Below, piece by piece: positions 52,695 through 63,299 of a stretch of DNA of 64,000 bases. Below the pieces are notes generated by a model. The model was not told the origin of the DNA and did no database searches. It was given only the letters and a program-made list of their open reading frames with translations. The translations under genes were made by a program, and so were the position numbers. Source of the DNA: Asterella californica. Taxonomy: Eukaryota; Streptophyta; Marchantiopsida; Marchantiales; Aytoniaceae. The stretch spans positions 25,332,001 to 25,396,000 of the forward strand of contig JAYKYS010000006.1 of the NCBI GenBank assembly GCA_036924285.1. The letters run 5' to 3'. Positions within the stretch are counted from its first letter, which is position 1; each line of letters starts with the position of its first letter.

Positions 52695-53542
52695 ACACGT
52701 ATTGGTTTTGGTCGTAGTCGGTGAGTCTTGTCGAAACGCTCTTTGTTTCTGACTCGAGCCACCTTCAGCTTCTCTTGCGCTTCAACAAAATCCTCCTCCC
52801 TTCGCTCCAACTGCCTAGTTCGTAAAGCAAGGAGTGAAGTATGATCTATACCATCTTCCCACGATAGCGTAGCCCACGTAGGAAAGTCCTCCTCAGCAGG
52901 CATGATCGGTTTCTGTCCCATCATAAGCTCAACTGGCATATAGCCAGTCGTGGTACAATGTGTAGTTCTATCAGCCCACAAAGCTCCAATAGAATAGATA
53001 GATCTTCCAGCAAATGCCTCGGCTACTTCATCAACCACAGGTCCTGTCCCCACGTTTCGAATCGTGATGTTGTTGGCAGGCTGCAAGTCTTGGATGAAGC
53101 GTAAGGCTCCTGTCTTCTTAGGTACTGGGAACCATCGGCTAGAGTACGGAGCCATAGATGGTTCAAGAATACCCATCCGCATCCTCTCCTTCAGTAACTC
53201 CATAACCTTCGGTAGCAAAGCACGAGGGACTGGAATCGGCTTCAAGTCCCAAGGTACGTGAGGAACAGTGAAGATAACCATCGGAGCTATCACACTAGGA
53301 TCCACACAACCAATCTCTCCAGCTGAGAAAGAAAATGCCTTACCATGGCTAACTATCATCTGCTCGAAAGCTTGTTTCTCCACTTCAGTCAAGAAGCCAC
53401 CCCCTCCTATCAGGAGCTGCTCGAGTGTCTCTTGAGTAAACTCGTGTCCTATCTGTTTAGGATCTCTCAGTACATGCTCAGTGACCGCTAACTCCATCTG
53501 CTGCTGTGAATCAACAGGTAACTGGGTCGCCACTGGTTTCAC
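52688..53542 (-). pseudogene. A' linker-RT fragment joined to integrase core end
   Basis: It begins in the linker (LPVDSQQQMELAVTE…IGHEFTQETLEQL), runs through the RT N-terminus to GRSIYSIG, and then jumps to ALWADRTTHCTTTGYMPVELM of integrase. The join is at about 52984, where element A has 1.9 kb of RT palm, RNase H, zinc site and catalytic core. The frame is open across the junction. C shows the same kind of deletion with different end points. Confidence 0.88.
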
Positions 53543-53599
53543 CTTCTTCGCTACAGTTTTGTATTTGGTGTGAACCTCTGCTTCTTCACGAGAGCCACA

Positions 53600-53932
53600 C
53601 TAGCAGATTGCATCCTTCCATCCACTCTCTAGTCTCGGATGAGGACGAGATTGTAAGCACGAGACAACCTCCTCATAGACCTTACGAGAGTGGATAGCGA
53701 TCACCACCCTTCCTCTCATTTTTTCCATCAACCTATCTACATCATCCAACCAACGAACAAAAGACTGTACACCTACAAACTCCTCGTAAATACCAGAAAT
53801 CATTTCATCTTCACCCAGAACTCCTGTACAACGTAGATTTGCTGCACACATATCCATCTGCCTTCTACTCTTCTCAGTCAGACCCTCTACACGCGTGAAT
53901 TCACTCCAATCATCAGAACTGAAAGTCATCAA
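53600..53932 (-). pseudogene. A' PR-RT linker N-terminal part
   Basis: MTFSSDDWSEFTRVEGLTEKSRRQ…SIHSRK-type segment, homologous to 7652-8212 and in the frame of the next segment except for a TAG near 53600. Confidence 0.7.
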
Positions 53933-54066
53933 ACCAGATTTCCAACTATGTACAGTGTAGCAGTTTTCAGAATCTTGAGCAACCTCTTCGTCAGCCTACT
54001 GTGATCCCACAGGCTGCTCAAGCGGGATCATAGTAGTAGCAGATCCATCACTCTTGGTATCCCGGG

Positions 54067-55188
54067 CTACAAGAGTTGGTTCTGAAAACCCTTACTCCTA
54101 CAGATAGGAGAATCTCTCAAAGTCTGTCTGTTTCGTTCGTGGTTCGTACGAACGGTCAAAAACTGCACAGAACGTCTATCATCTGGACTACGGATCCTAG
54201 CATAGTGAGATCTGTCGTCCATCACCTTGGTCTCCATTCGAACTGCAGTAATATAAGGCTGACCAATAATTATAGGATAAGAAGCAGAAGACTGCACGAA
54301 GAAGTGCTGATCTACCTCCACATCACCTAGCTTCACCCTCACGTTGGGACAAGCGCCGTATAACTCACCCTTCTGGTTGTTTGCAGCTCGTAGCACCCAA
54401 CCATGGTTCAGTTCGATAGCCCACTGACCTCTCTCATACACCTCCCGTGACATGATGTTGATCTCCGAACCGTGATCAACCAAAGCAGCAACAGGTTCAA
54501 CACTTCCGAGACGAACTCGTGTAGCCGTCGTAGCACGAGCCGAGTGTCTCTTCCTGAAGTCACTATCAGTAGCTGGACCCTCATCGCCAGCTTCATCATC
54601 ATCGAATTCAGCAGTATTGGTACCAACAACCAACGCTTCTTGCTGATACTCTGCATCATCAGCCTCTTGAAAGTGCACTTTTCCGAATTCTGCATCATTC
54701 ACAGAAGCTCCTACTACATCAATCATCTGACTATCTACTTGCTCGGACATCACATGTCTCTTCCGCTTGATGATGTCGATGATCAGTTCGTGAAACTCTC
54801 TCTTCGCAATACCAAGAACCTCCCGAAGAGAAAACTCGATTCGCGCATCAAGTATTCTCTGCTCCAAGATGCTCTTGAGATCAGTTGAAGTCTCTATATT
54901 TGCTGCCAACTTGTAAGCCGGTCCTTTCCCCTTCTCTTGGGCAGTGAACCGTCTCCCAGCAGTCGTTGACTCTTGCTGGGATCTCTGCACGTCCTCCATA
55001 GGACCTGGTGCAGGTGGAGGGGCTGCAGAAGTAGATGGGACGTCTTCTGGAGGGGTTGCTCGTCTCCTTGTGACCCTCCGTCTATCTCCAGTCTCCCGTG
55101 GAACTCCAATATCAAGTTCAGAGGCTTCTCGCCGCCTCTTCTCCTCCACAAAAGCATCCTGCCAGTGAACGTGTCTATCCACGTCCAA
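54067..55188 (-). CDS. A' gag C-terminus plus protease (373 aa)
   Basis: Residues about 1-60 are the Arg-rich segment (KRRREASELD, RRRVTRRRA), about 75-150 the PAYKLAANIE…IIDIIKRKR block, about 170-200 an acidic spacer, and 205 onward PR. The PR active site is VAALVDHGSEINIMS, with the flap region and GQPYITAVRMETKV. Gag and PR share one frame. The upstream TAA at 55249 cuts it off from the gag start, so the Met here is internal. It is the most complete PR of family A in the window. Confidence 0.85.
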   Translation of the reverse strand: MDVDRHVHWQDAFVEEKRRREASELDIGVPRETGDRRRVTRRRATPPEDVPSTSAAPPPAPGPMEDVQRSQQESTTAGRRFTAQEKGKGPAYKLAANIETSTDLKSILEQRILDARIEFSLREVLGIAKREFHELIIDIIKRKRHVMSEQVDSQMIDVVGASVNDAEFGKVHFQEADDAEYQQEALVVGTNTAEFDDDEAGDEGPATDSDFRKRHSARATTATRVRLGSVEPVAALVDHGSEINIMSREVYERGQWAIELNHGWVLRAANNQKGELYGACPNVRVKLGDVEVDQHFFVQSSASYPIIIGQPYITAVRMETKVMDDRSHYARIRSPDDRRSVQFLTVRTNHERNRQTLRDSPICRSKGFQNQLL

Positions 55189-55248
55189 GAATGCTTTGAT
55201 AGACGCAGCATCAACAGGATCTCCCCACCCTGTGACCCTACGGATAGT

Positions 55249-56646
55249 TTATGCTCCTCTCTTCAGTACTTCAGAAGGAACTTGAGTAGTATTCTTCTCA
55301 GTAGTCCTATCTAGCAACGTAGGACTAGAAGAAATTTCAATGTGACCGGCATATACATCAGGATTTATCAGTGGTGCCATCAATGCATGTACAGTTGCAG
55401 CAGCTGTAATCTGAGGTAGACTCCTCATGCCTCCTCGTCCAAACTGTGTGCTTAGCGGCTCTCCAGTAGAAGAAAGGTGCAGCCTACCGTTCTGGTAGCG
55501 AACCACACCATCTCGTAGAGCAGCCGTGAGCTCTTGACAGTCCCCTCGGAAATGATCTTGACTATCACACCAGATACATCTACGAACAAGAGCACCTCTT
55601 GGACATGCAGCAGCAGGCGCCGGTGGCTGCTCTCTCTGCAGGCCAGCTAGCTCCACCTTCAGTTCTCTCATCTGTCGAATCAAATCCTCGATCTGGTTTT
55701 GCTGTCCATGGTTCTCTGCAGGTCTCTGAACCGGTGCCCTTTGTGCAGGAACTGGCACCACTGGTATCAAAGGTACTGCAGCCGGTACAACAGGTCTGGG
55801 AGCAGAAGCCGGAGGTTGTTGTACTTGAGGAGCAGTGCAAGGTTGAGCGGTCACTTCTGCAAGCGGACGTCCTCCCACAGCCACTCTTCCACACCTTTGT
55901 CTCGTCAATACAGCAACAGCATCCTCAACTCTCCCCCAATCAGTAGTAACTCCTCCTTCAGCCGATCGGTCAGCCAACATAAAGCATAACCGATCTGCCG
56001 TAGCATCATCGGTAGCTTGCAGGAAAAGCTCGATTTTCCTAGCATCTAAGGTTATCCTCTCAAGAGTTGAGAGTTGCCGGTATCTCCGATCAAACTCTCT
56101 CAGCATCTCATTCAGATTCATCATACGACCAGGTTGCTGCTCAACCCAGTCTAAGGACGTCCTTCTAGTGACTCTCTCTGAATCTTCTTCGAGAAACTCC
56201 TCCCGAAGAGATCGCTCAAAACTCATCCACACACCTAGATTTCTTCTCTGTACATCCCTAACTTGGTCCCGCAACTCAGGGATTACAGCTAACTCGAAAC
56301 TCCCTATCATCTCAGCATCAGTAACTCTAACTAGTTCCATCTCTCCTCTGTATTCACGCAGATATCTAGAAATATCTCTACCTTCAAATCTACCGCATCT
56401 ATTCACAATTGCTTGCAAAGCCTTGGTAGACTTCAACTCACCCCCTCCAATGATCGGATGTTGTTGGACCAGGGCCGCAAGTGTCTTCAGAATCTCAGCC
56501 GTATCCAGACCAGGTGCAGATGTCGCTGTAGCCGCTGGTGCTACAGAAGGAGCTGCAGTAGACGTAGATGCAGCAAGCGTAGAAGTAGTAGCAGCAGCAC
56601 TCTTGCGATCCATCTCTTCTCCTTGTAGTGAACTCAACCTTCTCAA
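55249..56646 (-). CDS. gag: A' gag (465 aa)
   Basis: Same domain order as A gag: Ala/Thr-rich start, capsid-like domain with FELAVIPELRDQV, Pro/Ala-rich spacer, zinc knuckle CIWCDSQDHFRGDC, FGRGGM. It ends at TAA in KRGA-stop, where A has GAA (Glu); after it the code continues in register with …RRVTGWGDPVDAAS…. Gag particles could still form without the C-terminal segment. Confidence 0.88.
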   Translation of the reverse strand: MRRLSSLQGEEMDRKSAAATTSTLAASTSTAAPSVAPAATATSAPGLDTAEILKTLAALVQQHPIIGGGELKSTKALQAIVNRCGRFEGRDISRYLREYRGEMELVRVTDAEMIGSFELAVIPELRDQVRDVQRRNLGVWMSFERSLREEFLEEDSERVTRRTSLDWVEQQPGRMMNLNEMLREFDRRYRQLSTLERITLDARKIELFLQATDDATADRLCFMLADRSAEGGVTTDWGRVEDAVAVLTRQRCGRVAVGGRPLAEVTAQPCTAPQVQQPPASAPRPVVPAAVPLIPVVPVPAQRAPVQRPAENHGQQNQIEDLIRQMRELKVELAGLQREQPPAPAAACPRGALVRRCIWCDSQDHFRGDCQELTAALRDGVVRYQNGRLHLSSTGEPLSTQFGRGGMRSLPQITAAATVHALMAPLINPDVYAGHIEISSSPTLLDRTTEKNTTQVPSEVLKRGA

Positions 56647-56663
56647 TCAATCACCCCAAGAGC

Positions 56664-56680
56664 TCTCAGTGGAAGCACCA
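56664..56680 (-). other. Primer binding site of A'
   Basis: TGGTGCTTCCACTGAGA, 2 nt from the 5' LTR, identical to element A. Confidence 0.7.
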
Positions 56681-56682
56681 GA

Positions 56683-58010
56683 TGTCGAGTTGAGAGTTTT
56701 CCTGGGAAGGGCGGAACCTTCTGGCTGTGATAGATCTTGAAGGCTGTGTTTAGTCTACTCAGGGAAGCGTTGGACTTCAGGCTATGGTTTCTTACTATAT
56801 AGAGGTAGGCTTCAGATCAAAAGGGAACAGTATAAACACTCACTCAGGTCGAATGGACCCTCCAGTATGTTCAGGAAGTAAAATTCAGATCAGACTAGTA
56901 GTAATAAGGTCAGACAGCGAACTTTAACAGTCCAGAATCAGAAACATACGATGGTTTAGACTTCAGAACTCCTCCTACATGTAAATGAGGCCCTACTGAC
57001 CATACACACGAAGTTTCAGCTTGAGATCAAATCAGAGTGTCGAGATATGGGCAGAAATGTTTTGAGCAGAGAAATTACGGCAATTTCTGGTACCCAGATA
57101 GCTATTTCAACCTAGAACAGAGAATTGGCTCGATCACTTTCAAAGATTCTTACAGGATTTGCAGTACACAGCTTGCTGAACACTCCTGTGAAGTTGGGCC
57201 TCCTGATTGAACACAGAACTCTAGATCTCGCTTTCTGAAGTTGATGCTCTAGATTGAGAGCTTTTCGGACCCCCTTTGCTTCAGCGGTCGCCCTGAATTA
57301 CTCACAATTTCAATTGACATGAAAATTTAGGGACAGTCGTAGCTCTGCTGCCAATGAACGCGACCTTGAAGGTTTGAAGCAATTTTCTCAAATCTACTGC
57401 GATTGACACCGAAAACCCCAAAATCAACAGAAGTGCTGCAATTCTGGCATAAATCGAACTTCAATCAGCCATAACTCCTTCTTTATTGCTCCAAATCGAT
57501 CAAAAATTTCGCTGACAGTGCTTGGCACGACGAACCCTATCTCCCTGTGCTCTCAGATTTCGAAGTCTCCTCACCAAATGCTCGAACTCCTCTTAAGACC
57601 CCTACTACTAAGTTTAGCAGTAAGTAAAGACAAAATTGGACCAATGGGAGTTCATAGCTTCACTCCCCTGTCCTTTTGTATCCCAAACCACGTGGTGAAT
57701 TGATTTTGCACATATGCTACCACGTCAAGCTCCTAAAGTGCCAGCATAGACCCTAAACTACATGCAAAGACATGTAAAACGACACGTAATCCCGAAAGAT
57801 AACCTAACCTCGCTAGGAAGCATGCATGGGCGACATGTAATTACAACCCATGACCTTAACTCCATCTACATGGTAATCAACCTACTAAGACTCAAAAATA
57901 TATAATATCCTCCAGTATCGACTTCTCTGAGGTCCTAATTTCACTCAGAGAGACTAACGCTTGACAGAGAGGTGAATTATTTACACTGTAAAATGATTCA
58001 CATCACGACA
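56683..58010 (-). repeat. 5' LTR of A'
   Basis: 1328 bp, complete, ending at the CCGG duplication. The 71-codon minus frame found in the three other copies is stopped here. Confidence 0.93.
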
Positions 58011-58014
58011 CCGG

Positions 58015-58371
58015 ACAAGCAGTGTAGAGTTCTCCCTGCGTGTTATTCGCTACCCGGATCATCCAACCATGCTATGTGTCAATGGGCCACTTCCCTCGCT
58101 TATAGACATCTTTAGATACGATGTTAATCTCATATCCATGGTCAATGAGAGCAACCACCGGATCTGCCAGATCTCCTATCTTCACCAAGGTTTCCGTACT
58201 ACCTCTAGTCCAATGTCCCCTAGTATAGTAACTGAGAACTCTATCATCTCCCTCATCTTCATCTACAGCAAATCGAACTTTATGGTTGGTGCAATATTCA
58301 GCTAGCTCTAGCTCCTCCTCCTTCGTTATTCTCGTGTCTAGAGCATTAGTCATAGCAGTCTCTCCTGTCAA
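58015..58371 (-). pseudogene. Element D protease N-terminus and gag C-terminal junction
   Basis: Reads …HKVRFAVDEDEGDDR…TRGHWTRGSTETLVKIG…ALIDHGYEINIVSKDVYKRGKW. The active site is DHG followed by Tyr instead of Ser. It continues at 50993 beyond A'. Confidence 0.82.
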
Positions 58372-58811
58372 CTGCCTCTTCCTCTTTATGATGTCAATAA
58401 TGACATCATGGAACTCCTTCTTTATATTCCAAGGATCTCTAGTAAAATAAACTCAATCTTCGCGTTGAGCACTCTCTCTTCTAACACCCCCTTCAAATCT
58501 GTAGTTGCTTCAATATCTGACTACAGCTTGTAGGTAGCAAGCTTATGTTTCTTACTCCTTTCTGACCTCTATGTGGTAGATGGTGAGACTTCCTCCATAG
58601 TCTCCTCTCGCATCGGTGTTGTATCTAGTCGAGGTTTTTCATCTCGTAACTGCCTCTTAAGAGTACTTCTCTCATCACTAGGACCAACATCATCCCTCCT
58701 ACGCTTCTCCTCCATGAGAGTCTCATGTTGACTCTTTGCCAAGTAGGCGTGTACAGACATTATATCGACTGGATCACTCCATCCAGTAGCACCTCTGATT
58801 GTCGTGGTCAC
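58372..58811 (-). pseudogene. Element D gag C-terminal segment
   Basis: Carries RGATGWSDPVDIMSVHAYLAKSQ, EEKRRRDD and, in broken frames, the YKL-stop-SDIEATTDLKG and DVIIDIIKRKR block. A CAG-to-TAG stop and several shifts are present. Confidence 0.75.
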
Positions 58812-58986
58812 CTTGAGTAACCTTTGTTGCTTTTCCTTTCTCCATTGTGGTCACAACATGACTCCATATTTCACTCGCCTTTACTTCTTTTTCAGAAGTA
58901 CTATCTCTATCTTTCACTACCTCAACCCCATAAGTAACGACTTGTACTGATACCTCGGCATGTTGTGAAAGATAATCCTCTAAAAC

Positions 58987-60030
58987 TTATATCGTCCCTC
59001 CTCTTCCAAAGTTAGTTTTGAGGATCTCATCTATCTCTTTCAATGCAACCTTCCCCTCCTTCCAATAAATCACTCCTTGTCGTAGGATGTCAACAAAGTC
59101 TCCGCATTCCTTCCGGTGATGTTCAGTGCTATCGCACCAAATACATCTCTGTACATATCTTTGCTTTGGAGCGGGTTTGCTCTCAAGTACTCCTCCTTTC
59201 TCCTCTAGCCTTGCTAGCTTAATCTGCAAGTCTCTCATCCCTTTTATCAATTCCTCTATTGCATCTTTTGAGATGCAACCTTAAGAACAGGAACAACCGG
59301 AAACGAAATAGGAGGTATTTGTAGATTAGACATTGTTGGCTGCCTACAGGGTAGTACGATTGGCGGTGGTCTCACTTCTTGCCTTACCACCACCTTTCTT
59401 CTCCGATATTCTCGCTTTGCAAGTACACCGACTGCTTCAGAAACCTTCCTCCAATCGGCTGTGAGTCCAATATCTTCCATCTTATTTTCCAGAAGTAGTT
59501 CCAACTCCCTGTAGCTCATTGTTAGTTGCTTGCAAAAACAGCTCCACCTTGTCGTTCTCCAATGTGAGCTTCTCCATGCGAGACAATTGAAAGAATTGTC
59601 TCTCGAACTCTCTAAATAGCTCTGTAGCAAGAAGCCCTTTATTGGATCTGTTTATCCACTCCATGAATGACTTAGTCACTCGATCTGTATCTTCTAGAGA
59701 ATATTCTTCTTTTAATTGGAAAGTAAACTCTTCTCATGTAGCGCCGTGAGAGTGGATGATCTCTTTCACATGCTCTCGTATCTCTTGTACGACAGCAAGC
59801 TCAAATGTGTTGACCATCTCTCTCTCTGGCACTTTACTCAACTCTATCTCCCGAGAATAGTACTTAAGGTACTTGGAGATGTTCTTTCCATCAAACTGAT
59901 CCAACAAACCCACAACAGATTGCAAAGCTCTAGTAGCCATTGCCTCCTTTCGTTCAGTGGTTTGTTGTTGTTGCATGATCAACGCGAATGCCTCAAGCAA
60001 TCGCATGTCAGACCTTTTAAGTGGATTCAT
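58987..60030 (-). pseudogene. gag: Element D gag N-terminal and zinc-knuckle part
   Basis: Frames 60030-59734, 59679-59482, 59630-59256 and 59250-58987 together give the capsid-like domain (LLDQFDGKNISKYLKYYSRE, FMEWINRSNKGLLATELFREF), the LLLENKMEDIGLTADW segment, and the zinc knuckle CIWCDSTEHHRKEC. It is closest to element C gag. At least four frame changes. Confidence 0.82.
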
Positions 60031-60124
60031 CTTCGGGTCTCTCCAGACGTAGAAGCCTCATCTATGAATTGAGATAGACTCTCAGCGTCCATGGTTGCAA
60101 AAAATATATCTCTCAACCTCATAC

Positions 60125-60144
60125 GTTTCACGTCGAGTTCATCA
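60125..60144 (-). other. Primer binding site of element D
   Basis: TGATGAACTCGACGTGAAAC, one change (G to A at position 3) from the B and C site, 2 nt from the LTR. Confidence 0.65.
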
Positions 60145-60146
60145 AC

Positions 60147-61380
60147 TGTCATAAGACGTGAAATGTGATCTGGGAATACACGGAGTATTTGGCTGTGGAG
60201 AGATACAATAGGATCTACGACCTAACCGATGAAAACTTACGCTCTCACTATCTAATCTATATGTCTTCTGTCTTGGTTATTATCGATCTAACCTAACCCA
60301 AGTACAACACACGTGCATCACACAAACGACTCGGAGCTCGATCCCATTCTAGGTAAAAAATAGGGCTCATACACGATACATGTCTGCGTAGATCCCAAGC
60401 ACTTTTCATACAATCTTTCATCAATATCCACTTCACTACTTCTTCTCGACAAACTACCTAAATGCTAGACTCTGGCCTTCTATTGTTCGCTGATACGAGC
60501 TTCGCTCAGGAAGATGTCCACAGCAAAGGACATCCTACTACACAAACTTCCCAACGATATAAGACATATCGGCAACAAACAATCATAAAACTCGAGACGT
60601 GACACCGAAGATAACGGTACCTCAGCTTCAGCAAGGCGTGGCACCTCCACTGAACATGATCGCCGTACCAATCTCATAATACAGCCTCCTTGTCATCAAT
60701 GCAACACCTCCAAGAAGCTCACCTTCAGTCCTCAGGTCGCTTGTTCAAGGTCATTCAAGAGATTTAGGCCAAATCTCTCTTGTCTTCCTCTCGTCCCGCT
60801 GTAAATTGAACTTTGACAACCTTGTGCTCTCACCTCGATCATCCAATCAGACTCAAACTTCATAAGAAATCCCCTCTGACCCTTCTCTATTACTGTATGA
60901 AATTTCAGCCTCGAATTTGAACCCAACTGTCCGCAATGGATCAAGCCACCCGTCTATGCTAACTTATGAGCTTTACAGATCTCGATGGCTAAAATCCTAG
61001 ATCTCCACACATTCTCTTACCCAAATGAGCTAAAATTTCACATGTGACTAGCTGATAGTGCACACTCTCATCCTAGAAAGTTTCACTCAAAGATCCAATC
61101 CCATGTGCACCGAGCAACTCAAGCTTTGAACCCAAAGGTAACGGATTTACTCATATCTCTCAACTGTAACAGCCAATTTCAATCGACCATTTCAAGAGCA
61201 AATCCAACCCAAATGTATGATTGTTTTATATCAATGTAACCAGCAAGGAGTGAACTACTTGATCCCCTTAACAACTCCTAAAGATCTGTGGTGCCCACAA
61301 ATTACAGGATGCACGAATTTTTGAAATTTTTAAGGATAATGACTTATTTGTATAACTGAAGAAATGTTGTTACTTAAGGT
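60147..61380 (-). repeat. D 5' LTR, outer border not found
   Basis: It starts TGTCATAAGACGTG next to the primer site and matches 35604-35640 over 37 bp. No gene is visible inside. The expected CAACACGACA end is absent up to 64000, so the LTR is truncated or interrupted by H. Words such as GAGCTAAAATTTCAC (near 61027) resemble ones in the G LTR. Confidence 0.5.
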
Positions 61381-63299
61381 TACGTCTTCCTTAACAGGAA
61401 GATGATCTTAAGAGTTGTTTGTAATAAGAAGTTGACTTCTTCAGAAGACGACCGTCTTCGGAAGACCATCTTCTCAGTTGCGTCTTCAGAAGATGAGAAG
61501 ACGGCGGAAGACACCTGTCTTCCGGAAGACAGCGATCACGAAGGCCTGACCACGAGTTTTCGGGTAAACAAGTAGGTGTACCTACTGAGTAAGCACCAGG
61601 TGGTAGGTAGGTCGAAGAAGACACCTAAGGTCGAAACCCCTAATCTGCGGGGAAGATGCGTAAGGAAGCGCATTAGCGCATTCCAACTTCCCGCAGCACA
61701 ACGCGCCTGAAGAAGATTGATTGAAGAGAGTGAACTTCGAGCTAGCATTGAGAGAGGAATCGAGTGAGACATCGAGGTAGGAGAGAGTAAGTTGGCAGTT
61801 AGGCGAAGGGTGAGATTGAATTGCGATAGCACAAACAGCAGAAAAAGCGAAGGCGTTTCTGTGGAGCTTCCGAGAAGCTGACAGTAAAGAGTGACGAGTA
61901 GAAGCAGAGGTGGAATCGAGGTGTGGACCGAAATTGACAGTAGACGGAGTCGTGTGGAGTCGCATTGGAAGCTAGGACAAGAGCCAGAAGCGCGCGGAGG
62001 TCGAAGGCAACTCGGGGAGCCGAAGAAGACTGTAGAGGTTCTTCCCCCTGTTCTTTTCCCTTCCCACTTCTTCTCGTCTTTTTCTGGTACTCCCCGCGCT
62101 TCCTTGATTGTGTGCAGGCAGCCTGATCGATTACCCCACCCTCATTCTTTCTATTGCGACATTGGGCGCGAAAGCGCTGCCCAATTTCTGTCGAGACATC
62201 TCCTTGCTTCTTCCCGAGCTCAATTCGAGCTTCCCTACTCCTAGCCCTCAAATTGGAGACTCCGACTATCAATTTCCTTACCCCCTTACCTCTCTATCCT
62301 CGAAACTTGGAACAGAAGACGATTCGGAAGATGGGAACATCTTTGGAAGACGCTTCTTGCACTTGACTGTCTTCGGAAGACATCTTCGGAAGACTGTCTT
62401 CGGAAGTCGACTGAACACAATTCGTATCAAGAGTGGATTTGCTTTGCTTTTGTGTTTAGGGCGACTTGGTACGAATCCAGAGAGGTGTGGTGAGTTGTTT
62501 TGTTATTTCGAGAAGTTGGAAGTCGGGAACTAGGCCTGTGCCTCCCGGTCTTCCAAGCTTCTCAAACTCCACATCTTCCTAGAGAGACTAGAAGACTGGA
62601 AGGCTGACAAAATGAGCGAGAAGACGCGAGGGTCCATTCGGATCTCTTCTGTCTGACCCATAGCAGCCGTTCCTTCTTCTTCCCTAACTTAGAAGAGAGT
62701 TGTGAGAAGTATTGCTGGCAGAATCCGGAGAGAATGGTCGAGGGTCATGTCTTCCCATCATGCAGCAAACTTCTTCTGAGTGCGTATGAGAGGTGAGAAG
62801 TCAGAAGAACAGAGTGCACATGTCTTGAGTCTGTTGTGAGGATAGATTGCACGTAGGAAGAAGAAGACAGGTGAGACCAGTGAAGGGAAGTCTGACTTCG
62901 GGAGGTCTTCCGAGAACGACATTGAATCGAAAGCTGTCCCAAGTGTCTTCCCAGAGGCCACTGTCACCGCAGGAGCCCGCAACCATCTTCTGAACCTTTC
63001 TCATACTCTACTTCTCGCATATCTTGTATCTTCTGATAGGAAGTAGGGTGTAATGCAAGGTGGGTTGTCTTCTTGGTAATCCATGCGAGACCTTGCTTAG
63101 ATAGGATTGTTTAGATATAGCTCGGAAGACGAGAGCTATCTAGGAAGTACTGTTAGAATCCCGGAAGACGGAGTAGCTGTCTTCTGGAAGACTAGTTTCG
63201 TCTTCTGAGAGTGGAAGCTAGACTGTGGGCACTCGGGAAGAACTGAGCCTTCAAGCTCATAGTAGGTGCTTGTGGTTTAGTGCAGCAGATCTTCCAGGT
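61381..63299 (+). other. Region H upstream part, rich in GTCTTC/GAAGAC words
   Basis: No gene is supported here; short frames on both strands conflict with each other. Between 61430 and 61540 I count about eight GAAGAC or GTCTTC words, including an 18-bp perfect palindrome CTGTCTTCCGGAAGACAG at 61515-61532. A second cluster is at 62320-62415 and a third at 63120-63210. It is the 5' side of the ORF at 63300 and resembles X in word content. Confidence 0.5.

Larger units (their letters stand above)
50998..58010 (-). mobile_element. Element A': second copy of family A, inserted in D protease
   Basis: 7013 bp. LTRs 50998-52324 and 56683-58010 are about 1% different. Target CCGG is duplicated at 50994-50997 and 58011-58014. 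Gag and PR are nearly intact (one TAA in gag), but about 1.9 kb of pol, from RT palm to integrase core, is missing. It provides the intact sequence of the site where B entered A. Confidence 0.93.
35604..61380 (-). mobile_element. Element D: decayed minus-strand element hosting C, G and A'
   Basis: In element orientation: 5' LTR from an undetermined point right of about 61380 to 60147, primer site 60144-60125, gag 60030-58015, PR (split by A'), linker, RT, RNase H, IN (split by G), stem-loop and purine tract 42778-42741, 3' LTR 42740-42554 plus 35640-35604 (split by C, with part deleted). All genes carry many stops and shifts. The right boundary is approximate. Confidence 0.75.

Noticed and set aside
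61891..62272. Overlapping plus and minus ORFs of 117 and 157 codons in H
   Set aside because: They oppose each other over the same DNA, with no homology to each other or to other frames in the window.
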